Positions 35,663 through 44,223 of a stretch of DNA of 64,000 nucleotides are shown here, in pieces (position 1 is the stretch's first letter; every line of letters starts with the position of its first letter). Origin of the DNA: a bacterium (GTDB lineage: Bacteria; Pseudomonadota; Gammaproteobacteria; Burkholderiales; Burkholderiaceae_C). The notes below the pieces were generated by a model. That model was not told the origin of the DNA and did no database searches. It was given only the letters and a program-made list of their open reading frames with translations. The stretch is taken from contig JAVBXK010000021.1 in assembly GCA_030824555.1 (NCBI GenBank), forward strand, positions 1 through 64,000. Reading direction: 5' to 3'. Position numbers and translations under genes: made by a program.

Positions 35663-37810
35663 TCAGTGTCTGGATCGGCGGATCAATCCGCTGGTGTCCA
35701 GAATCAGCGCAACCTTGCCATCGCCCAGAATGGTGGCGCCGGACACGTTGGGTACCTTGCGATAGTTGCTTTCAAGGTTCTTGATCACCACCTGCTGTTG
35801 CCCCAGCAATTCATCCACCATGACCGCAACGCGTGAGCCTTCTGCTTCGATCACGACCATGATGCTGTTGGGGTTGGTGAAGTCGTTGCGGGGAACGTCG
35901 AACACGCGTTCAAGTTCGATCACAGGCATGTACTCTTCCCGCACCTTGACCAGTTGTGCCCCTTGTGCAACGGTGTTGATCTCCCCTGGTTTGACTTGGA
36001 ACGACTCCACCACGGACGAAAGTGGCAGGATGTAGACCTCGTTGCTGACGCGCACGGACATGCCATCCATGATGGCCAGCGTCAGTGGCAGACGGACCAT
36101 GACCTTCATGCCTTTGCCTTCGCGCGACTCGATTTCAACCGTGCCATTCAGGGATGCGATGTTCTTTTTGACCACATCCATGCCCACGCCACGCCCCGAC
36201 ACGTCGGTCACCACATCAGCGGTAGAAAACCCCGGTGCAAAAATGAGCTGCCAAGCTTCGCCATCTGTGATGTCGTCGGCCACATCAATGCCTTTTTCCC
36301 GGGCTTTGGTGATCAGTTTGTTTCGATTCAGTCCACGCCCGTCATCCTTTACTTCAATCAGGATGGAGCCGCCTTGGTGTGAAGCAGACAAGGTGACGAT
36401 GCCCTGTTCTGGTTTGCCGGCTGCTGCACGCACATCTGGCATTTCGATGCCGTGGTCACAGCTGTTTCGAATCAGGTGCGTCAGTGGGTCAGTTATTTTT
36501 TCGATCAGGCCCTTGTCGAGTTCGGTCGCTTCGCCGTGGGTGATCAGTTCAACTTTTTTGCCCAGCTTGCCAGCCAAGTCACGCAACATGCGTGGGAAGC
36601 GGCTGAATACAACTGACATGGGAATCATGCGGATGGACATCACCGATTCCTGAAGGTCTCGCGTGTTGCGGTCCAGGTCGGCCAAGCCCGCCAGCAGCTG
36701 TTGGTTGACCACGGGATCCAATGCTCGGCTGTTTTGCGCAAGCATGGCCTGGGTGATGACCAGCTCCCCCACAAGATTGATCAGCTGATCAACTTTGCTC
36801 ACCGATACCCGCAGTGTCGAGGACTCCAGTTGTGCGGCCTGTGCTGCAGGTTTGGGTTCAGCCTTGCCTATGGGTTTGGGCGCAGATTCTGGCGCAACAG
36901 GTGCAGGCGCGGCTGGTGGTGACACAGGGGCAGATGCCACTGAAGCAACCGATGGGGGAGCGATTGGCGCATGAACGGGGGTGTCTTCAAACAGGCCGAA
37001 GCTTGCATCTTCGAGCACTGCAGCAGGGTTCGTGGCCGTCACTGAGGCAGCATCGACGATGCGTATGTTTTCTTTTGCGACGTGAAATGCGAACAGGTCG
37101 ATCAGATCGCTGTCTGTGGATGTGGTTTCCACCGCAAACACGCGCATCGACGTGTCTGCAACGGGCATGGCCTGGATAGTGCCCAGACCAGAGATGTCAC
37201 GGAACAGCTCGACGATGGCATCTGCCTGTTCAGCGTGATCAATGGGACCGATGTGAATTTCGAGTCTCCGACTGCCATCCGCTGAGGGGGCTGCGGGTAG
37301 GATGACGGGTGTGGCAACAGCGACAGGTGCAGGTGCTGGAGCCGCCACGGGGGGTGGCGCAGGACGCGGTGCGGCAGCGACAGCCGCGCCGCCAGATGCG
37401 AGCACACGGATGCGCTCGACCAGGCTGGAGGTTTCCAGCGCCGGACCGTCCGCCCCCTGATGTCTGGCCAACAATCCGCGCAGGGCATCAGATGACTCCA
37501 GCAACACGTCCACCATGGGGGGGCTCGGTTTAAGTTCGTGACGACGGAGTTTGTCAAGTAGCGACTCCATCTGATGGGTCAGTTCGGCCACATCGGCGAA
37601 ACCGAACGTGGCCGACCCTCCCTTGATGGAGTGGGCGCACCGGAATATGGCATTCAACTCTTCATCGTCAGCAGTGTCGAGGTCGAGGCTGAGCAGCATC
37701 TGCTCCATTTGATCCAGGTTTTCTCCCGCCTCTTCAAAGAAGATTTCGTAAAACTGAGAGAGATCTATCGAGCCGCCGGCGCCGTGGTTTTCTTGCATGG
37801 TTGCACCCAT
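35663..37810 (-). CDS. cheA: Chemotaxis histidine kinase CheA
   Basis: A 715-residue CheA. The Hpt domain has phosphorylated H60 in IFRCAHSIKGGSATFGF; a Pro/Ala-rich linker leads to a P2-like domain (RRLEIHIGPIDHAEQADAIV), another Pro/Ala linker, dimerisation domain (TLRVSVSKVDQLINLVGELV), the ATPase (HLIRNSCDHGIEMP, DDGRGLN, GRGVGMDVVKKN) and a CheW-like end. It phosphorylates CheY and CheB under receptor control. GGAGG six bases before the ATG at 37810 decides the start over 37834 and 37798. No cheW is seen in the window. Confidence 0.97.
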   Translation of the reverse strand: MGATMQENHGAGGSIDLSQFYEIFFEEAGENLDQMEQMLLSLDLDTADDEELNAIFRCAHSIKGGSATFGFADVAELTHQMESLLDKLRRHELKPSPPMVDVLLESSDALRGLLARHQGADGPALETSSLVERIRVLASGGAAVAAAPRPAPPPVAAPAPAPVAVATPVILPAAPSADGSRRLEIHIGPIDHAEQADAIVELFRDISGLGTIQAMPVADTSMRVFAVETTSTDSDLIDLFAFHVAKENIRIVDAASVTATNPAAVLEDASFGLFEDTPVHAPIAPPSVASVASAPVSPPAAPAPVAPESAPKPIGKAEPKPAAQAAQLESSTLRVSVSKVDQLINLVGELVITQAMLAQNSRALDPVVNQQLLAGLADLDRNTRDLQESVMSIRMIPMSVVFSRFPRMLRDLAGKLGKKVELITHGEATELDKGLIEKITDPLTHLIRNSCDHGIEMPDVRAAAGKPEQGIVTLSASHQGGSILIEVKDDGRGLNRNKLITKAREKGIDVADDITDGEAWQLIFAPGFSTADVVTDVSGRGVGMDVVKKNIASLNGTVEIESREGKGMKVMVRLPLTLAIMDGMSVRVSNEVYILPLSSVVESFQVKPGEINTVAQGAQLVKVREEYMPVIELERVFDVPRNDFTNPNSIMVVIEAEGSRVAVMVDELLGQQQVVIKNLESNYRKVPNVSGATILGDGKVALILDTSGLIRRSRH

Positions 37811-37848
37811 TTTTGCCTCCGAAAGAGGAAACATTTCAGATTAAACGT

Positions 37849-38211
37849 TTACTTGATGACCTTTTGGATGATCTCGATCAAACGATTGGGATCAAACGGC
37901 TTGACGAGCCAGCCTGTTGCGCCCGCAGCACGACCAGCCTGCTTCATCTGATCACTTGATTCTGTGGTGAGAATCAAGATCGGGGTCGTGGCAAATGCGG
38001 CGGTTTCGCGAAGCTTTTTGGTCAAGCCCAAGCCATCGAGGCGAGGCATGTTCTGGTCTGTCAGCACCAAGTCGAACGATTGTGACTGCGCCTTTTCGAG
38101 CGCGTCCTGACCATCAACCGCTTCGGTCACGCGATATCCCGCACCACTCAGGGTGAAAGAAACCATCTTTCGCATGGATGCCGAGTCGTCTACGGCAAGA
38201 ATTGAATGCAT
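37849..38211 (-). CDS. cheY: Chemotaxis response regulator CheY
   Basis: A 120-residue single receiver: ILAVDDSASMRKMVSFTL, phospho-acceptor D52 in LVLTDQNMPRLDG, conserved threonine in LILTTESSD and lysine in GWLVKPFDP. Phospho-CheY would bind FliM/FliN at the motor to alter rotation. GAGGA-like sequence precedes the ATG at 38211. It lies between the cheZ-like gene and cheA in the operon. Confidence 0.93.
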   Translation of the reverse strand: MHSILAVDDSASMRKMVSFTLSGAGYRVTEAVDGQDALEKAQSQSFDLVLTDQNMPRLDGLGLTKKLRETAAFATTPILILTTESSDQMKQAGRAAGATGWLVKPFDPNRLIEIIQKVIK

Positions 38212-38248
38212 GAGGAAATACTCCGTTTTTTGTCTGCGCAAAGTGTCG

Positions 38249-38680
38249 TCAGAAAAGCTCAATGGAGCCTGCGTCCATTTCACTTTGCGTCACCGGGTTG
38301 GGGCGAGGAGGTTGAACCTCAATGGGCTGTGCTTGCACTTCGTCTTCGTCCAAGCCCATTGCTTCCTCGGCCAACTTGTAGGCACAAGCCTTCAGGATTT
38401 TGTCGGTATGCACCAGGAGTTGCGATGCCATGTCATGAAATTGCAGCTCCGTCACAGCCAGCTGGAGTGACTGCCGAACCGTCGGTAGCTCGGGGTGAGC
38501 GTTTGCGCCGATCTGGGCCAACGCTATGTTGGCCGAACTGAACCGATCCATCAGGTTCTCGGTGGCATGATCCAGCAGTCCGCCCAAGCGTTGCAGATCG
38601 TTCATGACGATCAGCAACGAATCCTGTAAATCGGCCACCGCTGTGACAGGCAGCGATACCGTGGGTTGGGGATTCGGCAT
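38249..38680 (-). CDS. Small chemotaxis-operon protein, possibly CheZ-like
   Basis: A 143-residue, mostly helical protein at the head of the chemotaxis operon. The segment LQLAVTELQFHDMASQLLVH resembles the long helix of CheZ with its FQDMTSQ-like phosphatase region, but it is much shorter than CheZ (about 210 residues). A Pro/Gln linker leads to the end SEMDAGSIELF. CheZ C-terminal peptides bind CheY, so this tail could do the same. CheD ends in a similar GSVDLF. I would not call it cheZ without a structure comparison; a novel CheY-binding or dimer protein is the alternative. The gap 38681-38873 to the divergent kinase gene has no clear promoter motif. Confidence 0.65.
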   Translation of the reverse strand: MPNPQPTVSLPVTAVADLQDSLLIVMNDLQRLGGLLDHATENLMDRFSSANIALAQIGANAHPELPTVRQSLQLAVTELQFHDMASQLLVHTDKILKACAYKLAEEAMGLDEDEVQAQPIEVQPPRPNPVTQSEMDAGSIELF

Positions 38681-38873
38681 GGGTTGGGTTATCCTGACCG
38701 GAACATGTGGGGTAAGTTGAGTGCAGTATCAGGCATCACTACAATTTTCGAGTTGTCTTGCTCAAATGGTGACTTGGCAGTTTATAGAAAAAACAGGGCA
38801 CGTCTTGCACGCGGCTGATCATGCTGAAAAATTTGCACACGTCAACTGCTCCCAACTCTCCTGAAAGGCACAA

Positions 38874-39977
38874 ATGCCCGTGAACAGAACGCTCAGGGGC
38901 CTGTACTTGAGTGTGGATACCGCGTGGCTCGAATTGATCGAAGGTGCCTTGAGGCGAGAATTCGATGAAGTGCATCTGACCCAAGTGGCTTCGCTCGAAG
39001 GGTTCGTCGCTAACGCACAGGATGGCGAGTTTGATGTCCTGATTGCCGATTACGCGCTGAACGGGGGCACCGGCGTGGATGCTTGGAATCAATTGGACCA
39101 CGGTGACAACGGGGTCCCGTTTCTCATTTTGTTCACGTCCGATATCGGTGAGGCCGAGTCCATCGATGTGATGAGAAGCGGAGTCAATGAGTGCATTTAT
39201 GCCGAAGACTTCCCTCGCTTGGGTTATGTGGTTCTCAAGTTGTTGGAGGTTTGGGAGGCCCGGCAGGCCAAGATTCAGGCCGATGCAGCATTGATCGTTT
39301 CTCGCAATCAGCTGCTGCGGCTGACTCAGCAGCTGCATGCCCGCATAGAGGAGGAGCGAACCGCTGTTTCCCGTGAAATCCACGATGACATCGGGGGGGC
39401 GTTGGCTGCTGTGAAGTTCGATTTGTCCTGGATTTCCCGACGTTCTGCCGATCCCACTGTCAAGGAACGGGTGCTTCAGGCAACGGCCACTTTGCAACAG
39501 GCGCTCGATGCAAGCCAGCGCATCATGCTGAGCCTGCGCCCAGCTATTCTGGATGAGGGGCTGGTGCCAGCATTGCAGTGGCTGGTGAATTCTTTTCAGA
39601 AACGGACGGAGGCGGAGGTTGTGTTTCGGTGTGACAAGGATGCCTTGAGCCTAGGGCCAGAGATTCAATCGGTTGCGTTCAGTGTGGTTCGTGAGGCCTT
39701 GACCAATGTGGTCAAGCATGCCCAAGCCAGCAAGGTCGTGGTTGATGTGAGCGACCAAGAGGGGGTGCTGACCGTTGAGGTGTCAGACGATGGTGTGGGG
39801 TTGGCGCCAAAGGCGCTGGCTAAAACCACATCGTTTGGCATTTTGGGTTTGCGTGAGCGTGCTCAGTCAATTGGGGGGTGGCTGGACGTCAGCTCCTCGG
39901 GGCGCGGCGTGTCGGTGATTCTCACGGTGCCGCTGGATGGGGTTGTTTTGCCTGATGTCACGGAGTTGAGCGAATGA
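38874..39977 (+). CDS. NarL-type sensor kinase with degenerate receiver
   Basis: A 367-residue soluble kinase. The first 125 residues have a receiver fold (FDVLIADYALNGGTGVDAWN), but the acidic pair (YLSVDTAWLE) and the usual KP lysine (CIYAEDFPRL) are altered. HisKA_3 follows with the phospho-histidine in AVSREIHDDIGGALAAVK, then a HATPase domain (REALTNVVKHAQASKVVVDV, SDDGVGL, GILGLRERAQSIGG). It should phosphorylate the LuxR-type regulator whose start overlaps its stop (ATGA). AAAGG six bases before the ATG sets the start. Being between the che and fli operons, it may control motility genes. Confidence 0.9.
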   Translation: MPVNRTLRGLYLSVDTAWLELIEGALRREFDEVHLTQVASLEGFVANAQDGEFDVLIADYALNGGTGVDAWNQLDHGDNGVPFLILFTSDIGEAESIDVMRSGVNECIYAEDFPRLGYVVLKLLEVWEARQAKIQADAALIVSRNQLLRLTQQLHARIEEERTAVSREIHDDIGGALAAVKFDLSWISRRSADPTVKERVLQATATLQQALDASQRIMLSLRPAILDEGLVPALQWLVNSFQKRTEAEVVFRCDKDALSLGPEIQSVAFSVVREALTNVVKHAQASKVVVDVSDQEGVLTVEVSDDGVGLAPKALAKTTSFGILGLRERAQSIGGWLDVSSSGRGVSVILTVPLDGVVLPDVTELSE

Positions 39978-40609
39978 GCATGATTAACGTGGTGGTATGC
40001 GATGACCACGCCATGGTTCGACGTGGCATCAAGGATGCCATTTCTGAGGGCGTGGATATCCGTGTGGTGGGCGAAGTCGGTAGTTACCCGGAATTGCGTC
40101 AGCAGTTACGCGAGGGGCCCTGCGACGTGTTGGTGCTTGATCTGAACATGCCAGGGCGGGGCGGCTTGGAGGTGCTTGCTGCCCTCAAGGAGGAGGGCTC
40201 CAAGATCAGGACACTTGTCGTGTCGATGTACCCGGAAGACCAGTACGCCATACGCTGTTTGCGGGCCGGTGCCATGGGTTACCTGAACAAGTCTGCAGAC
40301 CCTGCGGAGCTGATCAATGCCATCAGGACTCTGATGCAGGGGCGCAAGTATGTGACGCCCGAGGTTGCTCAGAAACTGGTTGACAGTTTGCTGTCCCCGG
40401 AGGTGGAGAGCCCGCATGCCAGTTTGTCCGAGCGTGAGTTGCAAACGCTGCAAAAAATGGCGTCAGGTCGCCGACTGTCGGAAATTGCAGATGAGCTGAT
40501 GCTCAGTCCCAAAACGGTCAGCGTTTACCGTGCACGGGTGTTACAAAAATTGAACTTGTCCAACAATGCCGAATTGACGGCGTACGCCATTCACCATGGG
40601 CTAATGTAA
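39974..40609 (+). CDS. NarL/FixJ-family response regulator
   Basis: A 211-residue regulator with receiver (VVVCDDHAMVRRGIKDAI; phospho-acceptor in VLVLDLNMPGRGGLE; lysine in GYLNKSADP) and a C-terminal LuxR helix-turn-helix (LSERELQTLQKMASGRRLSE, then LMLSPKTVSVYRARVLQKL). It overlaps the kinase gene by 4 bases, so both are one unit. Target promoters are unknown. FlgR/FleR-type sigma-54 activators differ in domain layout, so it is not one of those. Confidence 0.93.
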   Translation: MSMINVVVCDDHAMVRRGIKDAISEGVDIRVVGEVGSYPELRQQLREGPCDVLVLDLNMPGRGGLEVLAALKEEGSKIRTLVVSMYPEDQYAIRCLRAGAMGYLNKSADPAELINAIRTLMQGRKYVTPEVAQKLVDSLLSPEVESPHASLSERELQTLQKMASGRRLSEIADELMLSPKTVSVYRARVLQKLNLSNNAELTAYAIHHGLM

Positions 40610-40653
40610 GCAAGAGGGTATTTGCAGGCGTGTTTCGTGCCATCTGTGCCCTG

Positions 40654-41421
40654 TCAACGTCCGGCAAAAATGTCGGGAATCAGGTTCAGTAATTTGATGA
40701 GTGGTTGCTCCAACATCGGCAAAGTTACCGCCAAGCCCAGCAATCCGGCTGACAGGGTCAGGGGAAAGCCGATGGCAAAAGCATTCATTTGTGGGGCCAC
40801 CCGCGACAGAATGCCCAGCACTGCATTCACGAACATCAATATACCAATCATTGGCAGTGCAATATGCAAACCGTAGCTGAAAATGACTGCGCCCAATTCA
40901 TGCAAGCGCATGCTGGTGGCCACATGCAGTGGATCCGCCCCAATCGGAAAAGCATGAAAACTTGCGATGACGGTCTGAATCAGTAACAAATGACCGTTGA
41001 CCACCACAAATAGCAACATCGTGGTGTTGCCAAAGAACCGCCCGACTGTACTGGACTGGGATCCTGTTGCCGGATCGAAAAAGCCTGCAAAGTTGAGACC
41101 CATTTGCAGACCTATCAATTCCCCCGCCATTTCGACTGCAGTGAACACAATTCGCGCAGCCAGGCCAATGGAGAGCCCTACTATGGCTTGCTGCACCCCG
41201 ACTGCAAACGCTTTGGAGTCGTTCAGCGACACGAGAGGCTGTTCCGGCAGGCCGGCTTGAGCGCACAGTGCAATGAAAAATGCCAAGGCAACACGGGTAC
41301 GCGCGGGAATTGAGCGGGCAGATAAAACGGGCGCGCTGGTAAACAGCGCCAACACACGTAGAAATGGCCAAAAAACAGGCGTCACCCACGCCATGATCTG
41401 TGCTTCTGTGAAGCCAATCAT
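40654..41421 (-). CDS. fliR: Flagellar export gate protein FliR
   Basis: A 255-residue membrane protein starting MIGFTEAQIMAWVTPVFWPF. FLRVLALFTSAPVLSARSIP, the GLSIGLAARIVFTAVEMAGE segment and LIGLQMGLNFAGFFDP are FliR hallmarks. With FliP and FliQ it builds the FliP5Q4R1 export gate of the flagellar type III apparatus. It is last in the fliLMNOPQR operon, 12 bases after fliQ. Confidence 0.95.
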   Translation of the reverse strand: MIGFTEAQIMAWVTPVFWPFLRVLALFTSAPVLSARSIPARTRVALAFFIALCAQAGLPEQPLVSLNDSKAFAVGVQQAIVGLSIGLAARIVFTAVEMAGELIGLQMGLNFAGFFDPATGSQSSTVGRFFGNTTMLLFVVVNGHLLLIQTVIASFHAFPIGADPLHVATSMRLHELGAVIFSYGLHIALPMIGILMFVNAVLGILSRVAPQMNAFAIGFPLTLSAGLLGLAVTLPMLEQPLIKLLNLIPDIFAGR

Positions 41422-41433
41422 GGTGCAATCCCT

Positions 41434-41703
41434 TCACGCCGCAAAAGAGGGTATGGATTGGAGCGTTCGCCGGATGTAGTCCACCAGCGTTGTCAGCATC
41501 CAAGGACCAGCCACGGCAAACACGATGATTGCTGCCACCAATTTGGGTACAAAAGACAGTGTGGCTTCGTGAATTTGCGTGATGGCTTGGAACAGACTCA
41601 CGAGCAGTCCTACGATCAGTACCACGCCCAGCACTGGAGCCGACACCATCAGCAGCAGGAACAGCGCGTTTTGCGCCATGGTCAGGACGACTTGAGCGTT
41701 CAT
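41434..41703 (-). CDS. fliQ: Flagellar export gate protein FliQ
   Basis: An 89-residue protein with two membrane helices (ALFLLLMVSAPVLGVVLIVG and LVAAIIVFAVAGPWMLTTL) around the conserved SLFQAITQIHEATLSFVPKL loop. The start MNAQVVLTMAQ at 41703 is chosen; the longer frame to 41772 is within fliP. It forms part of the export gate. Confidence 0.95.
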   Translation of the reverse strand: MNAQVVLTMAQNALFLLLMVSAPVLGVVLIVGLLVSLFQAITQIHEATLSFVPKLVAAIIVFAVAGPWMLTTLVDYIRRTLQSIPSFAA

Positions 41704-41710
41704 GTTTGCC

Positions 41711-42475
41711 TCAGGTGACGAAGCTGGCAGCCAATGAACCCAGCAACAGGTTCCAGCCGTCTGCAAGTACAAACAGCATCAGCTTGACCGGTAGGGCAAC
41801 AAGCACTGGCGAAAGCATCATCATGCCCAAAGACATGAGTACGCTGGCAACGACCATGTCAATCACCAGAAATGGGATGAATATCAGGAACCCGATCTGG
41901 AACGCAGTTTTCAGTTCGCTGGTGGCAAATGCAGGAACCAGAACACGCAGAGGGGCCGTTTCCGCCTTGACATCTGGTGGTAGCTTGGCCAGCTTGGCAA
42001 AAAGCTCGAAGTCCGACTGGCGGGTTTGTTTCATCATGAAATTTTTGACGGGTACCTGTGCTACATCGACCGCTTGCTCGAAGGTCATCTTGTTCTCGGT
42101 GTATGGCACATAGGCATCGTTGTAGACTTTGTCCAGAACAGGGCTCATGACAAAAAAAGTCAAAAACAATGACAAGCCAATGATGACCTGTGTGGGCGGG
42201 GCCGATTGCGTGCCAAGCGCTTGCCGCATCAGCGACAACACAATGACGATGCGCGTGAACCCAGTCATCATCAGCACAATGGCTGGCAGAAAAGACAGTG
42301 CCGTAAAAAACAGCAGTGTCTGAATCGGGATGGAATAGTTGGTGCCAGCTGTCCCTTGCCCAATCAGCAATGGCAATTGACCGGCCTGCTGCGCAGCGGC
42401 GGTCAAGGGCAGGCTGCATAACAGTACGGCTGCGAAACGTTGCGCAACGGCGGGAAGCTTGCGTACAGTTTTCAT
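41711..42475 (-). CDS. fliP: Flagellar export gate protein FliP
   Basis: A 254-residue protein with a signal sequence (RFAAVLLCSLPLTAAAQQAG), then FLPAIVLMMTGFTRIVIVLS, LRQALGTQSAPPTQVIIGLS and LTFFVMSPVLDKVYNDA, and the C-terminal IGFLIFIPFLVIDMVVASVL block. It is the main export gate subunit. It overlaps fliO by 4 bases and precedes fliQ by 7. Confidence 0.96.
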   Translation of the reverse strand: MKTVRKLPAVAQRFAAVLLCSLPLTAAAQQAGQLPLLIGQGTAGTNYSIPIQTLLFFTALSFLPAIVLMMTGFTRIVIVLSLMRQALGTQSAPPTQVIIGLSLFLTFFVMSPVLDKVYNDAYVPYTENKMTFEQAVDVAQVPVKNFMMKQTRQSDFELFAKLAKLPPDVKAETAPLRVLVPAFATSELKTAFQIGFLIFIPFLVIDMVVASVLMSLGMMMLSPVLVALPVKLMLFVLADGWNLLLGSLAASFVT

Positions 42476-42777
42476 GGGTTGTTGTGAGGTACAGGCAGGG
42501 GCTTCGGGCCATCATTGGTTGACCACGCGTCGAGCAGCGTCACCGATTGTGATGTGACGCCCAGCAGCAGGCGGCGGGTCTGTGAGCCTTGCTGCACCTC
42601 AATGGTCACGACCCGCTGTTGCGCCCCCACTGCTAGTGCTGACACCAGTCTTGTGGGTTGCTCAGGTGGTTTGAGCCCTTGCCAGCCTGACGCCCGGACG
42701 CGGCGTGCAAGCCACGGCATGCTGACAATGATTGCCAGCAACGCAATCGCTGGCCAGGCATCGATCAAGGATGGCAT
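42472..42777 (-). CDS. fliO: Flagellar biosynthesis protein FliO
   Basis: A 101-residue protein with one N-terminal membrane helix (AWPAIALLAIIVSMPWLARR) and a short cytoplasmic part (VSALAVGAQQRVVTIEVQQG, LLLGVTSQSVTLLD) typical of FliO, which helps assemble FliP. The ATG at 42777 shares one base with the fliN stop (TGATG). Confidence 0.88.
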   Translation of the reverse strand: MPSLIDAWPAIALLAIIVSMPWLARRVRASGWQGLKPPEQPTRLVSALAVGAQQRVVTIEVQQGSQTRRLLLGVTSQSVTLLDAWSTNDGPKPLPVPHNNP

Positions 42778-43211
42778 CAACCGCGACTCAATCGCTTCAG
42801 TCGCTCCGACGGCGTGACGATGTCAGTCAGGCGGATGCCGAACTTGTCGTTCACCACCACCACCTCGCCTTGGGCAATCAGGTAGCCGTTCACAAGCACA
42901 TCCATGGGCTCACCGGCCAACGCGTCAAGCTCCACCACCGAGCCCTGGCCCAGCTGAAGGATGTATTTGATGGGTACTTTCGTTCGCCCCAACTCAACAG
43001 ACAGCTGGACCGGGATGTCGAGCACCATGTTGATGTCGTTGGCCCCGCCTGCAGGCTTGCCGATGGCCGCGAATGGGTCATCCATGGCATCGAATGCAGG
43101 CGCACCACCGTGACTGGTGCTGGCAGATTGCGTTTGCTCTTCCAGAGCCTGAGCCCAATCATCGGCCATGGACTGTTCGGCGCTGGGGTCCATCGGGGTA
43201 TCAGTGCTCAT
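42777..43211 (-). CDS. fliN: Flagellar motor switch protein FliN
   Basis: A 144-residue switch protein. A variable N-terminus of about 65 residues (MSTDTPMDPSAEQSMADDWA...) precedes the SpoA domain: MVLDIPVQLSVELGRTKVPI, ILQLGQGSVVELDALAGEPM, DVLVNGYLIAQGEVVVVNDK, IRLTDIVTPSERL. It forms the lower C-ring with FliM. The ATG at 43211 overlaps the end of fliM by 11 bases. Confidence 0.95.
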   Translation of the reverse strand: MSTDTPMDPSAEQSMADDWAQALEEQTQSASTSHGGAPAFDAMDDPFAAIGKPAGGANDINMVLDIPVQLSVELGRTKVPIKYILQLGQGSVVELDALAGEPMDVLVNGYLIAQGEVVVVNDKFGIRLTDIVTPSERLKRLSRG

Positions 43212-44205
43212 AAGAGTCTCCAATCCAGTTCAATGTGCTGGAGCGCAGATTGCGTTCAACTTTCAAAGCGTATTTCCCTTTGTGGGTGCCATATTGGCAT
43301 TCGAAAACAGGCACGCCATCCACTTTGGCTTGAATGATGGGTTTGCGATCAAGTTCGATAAAGTCCCCAACCTTCATGGCCAGCAATTGCTCGATGGTGG
43401 CATCGGCCTTGGCCAGTTCTGCGACCAAGTTCACTTCAGCGGCCTGAATTTCGTGACCCAGCACAGTCACCCAGCGTTTGTCTACTTCGATGGCATCGCC
43501 CTGTACCGAGGAATAGAGCACATCACGGATCGGCTCCAGCGTAGAGTACGGAATGCACACGTGCAGGGAGCCCGTCAGGTCGCCGATTTCAAGTGTGAAT
43601 GTGGACGACACCACGATTTCGCTGGGTGTGGCAATGGTGGCAAATTGCGGTTGCATTTCCGAGCGTTGATATACCAGTTCAAGTGGGTATACACCCTTCC
43701 ATGCTTTTGCGTATTCTTCTGCTGCCACATCGACCAAACGGTTGATAACGCGCTGCTCCGTCGGTGAAAAGTCTCGACCTTCAATCCGGGTGTGGAACTT
43801 GCCATTGCCGCCGAACAAACTGTCAATCACACCGAAAAGCAATGTGGGCTCGCAAACGATCAGGCCGTTTCCACGCAGCGGCTTCACGGCCATGATGTTG
43901 AAGTTGGTCGGTACCACCAGTTCGCGCAGAAAGGCGCTGTATTTTTGCACCGACACCGCCCCAACCGACACTTCAGGACTGCGTCGAATGAAGTTGAACA
44001 AGCCGACGCGGAGATTGCGGGCAAACCGTTCATTCACGATCTCCATCGTCGGCATGCGACCACGAACGATCCGTTCCTGGCTTGACAGGTTGTAGTCACG
44101 TACACCGTCTGTCGGTTCGTCTTCTTTGGCGAGTTTTTGACTTTCGCCCGTGACGCCTTCCAGCAGGGCGTCAATTTCTTCCTGTGATAGGTAGGACTCA
44201 CTCAT
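43201..44205 (-). CDS. fliM: Flagellar motor switch protein FliM
   Basis: A 334-residue protein. The N-terminal peptide SYLSQEEIDALLEGV is the CheY-binding site. The middle domain (RMPTMEIVNERFARNLRVGL, VKPLRGNGLIVCEPTLLFGV, SLFGGNGK) and C-terminal SpoA part (LLAMKVGDFIELDRKP) are complete. It links phospho-CheY to motor reversal. It lies 18 bases after fliL. Confidence 0.97.
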   Translation of the reverse strand: MSESYLSQEEIDALLEGVTGESQKLAKEDEPTDGVRDYNLSSQERIVRGRMPTMEIVNERFARNLRVGLFNFIRRSPEVSVGAVSVQKYSAFLRELVVPTNFNIMAVKPLRGNGLIVCEPTLLFGVIDSLFGGNGKFHTRIEGRDFSPTEQRVINRLVDVAAEEYAKAWKGVYPLELVYQRSEMQPQFATIATPSEIVVSSTFTLEIGDLTGSLHVCIPYSTLEPIRDVLYSSVQGDAIEVDKRWVTVLGHEIQAAEVNLVAELAKADATIEQLLAMKVGDFIELDRKPIIQAKVDGVPVFECQYGTHKGKYALKVERNLRSSTLNWIGDSYEH

Positions 44206-44223
44206 GGTGTTTCCCCTTGTGGG

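Noticed and set aside
39396-39402. Run of seven G in the histidine-box region of the NarL-type kinase
   Set aside because: Seven bases is short and encodes the conserved IGGAL segment, so it is explained by protein constraint.
38739-39497. A 252-codon minus-strand frame across the cheZ-like/kinase gap
   Set aside because: It overlaps the kinase with its conserved histidine box on the other strand and matches no family.
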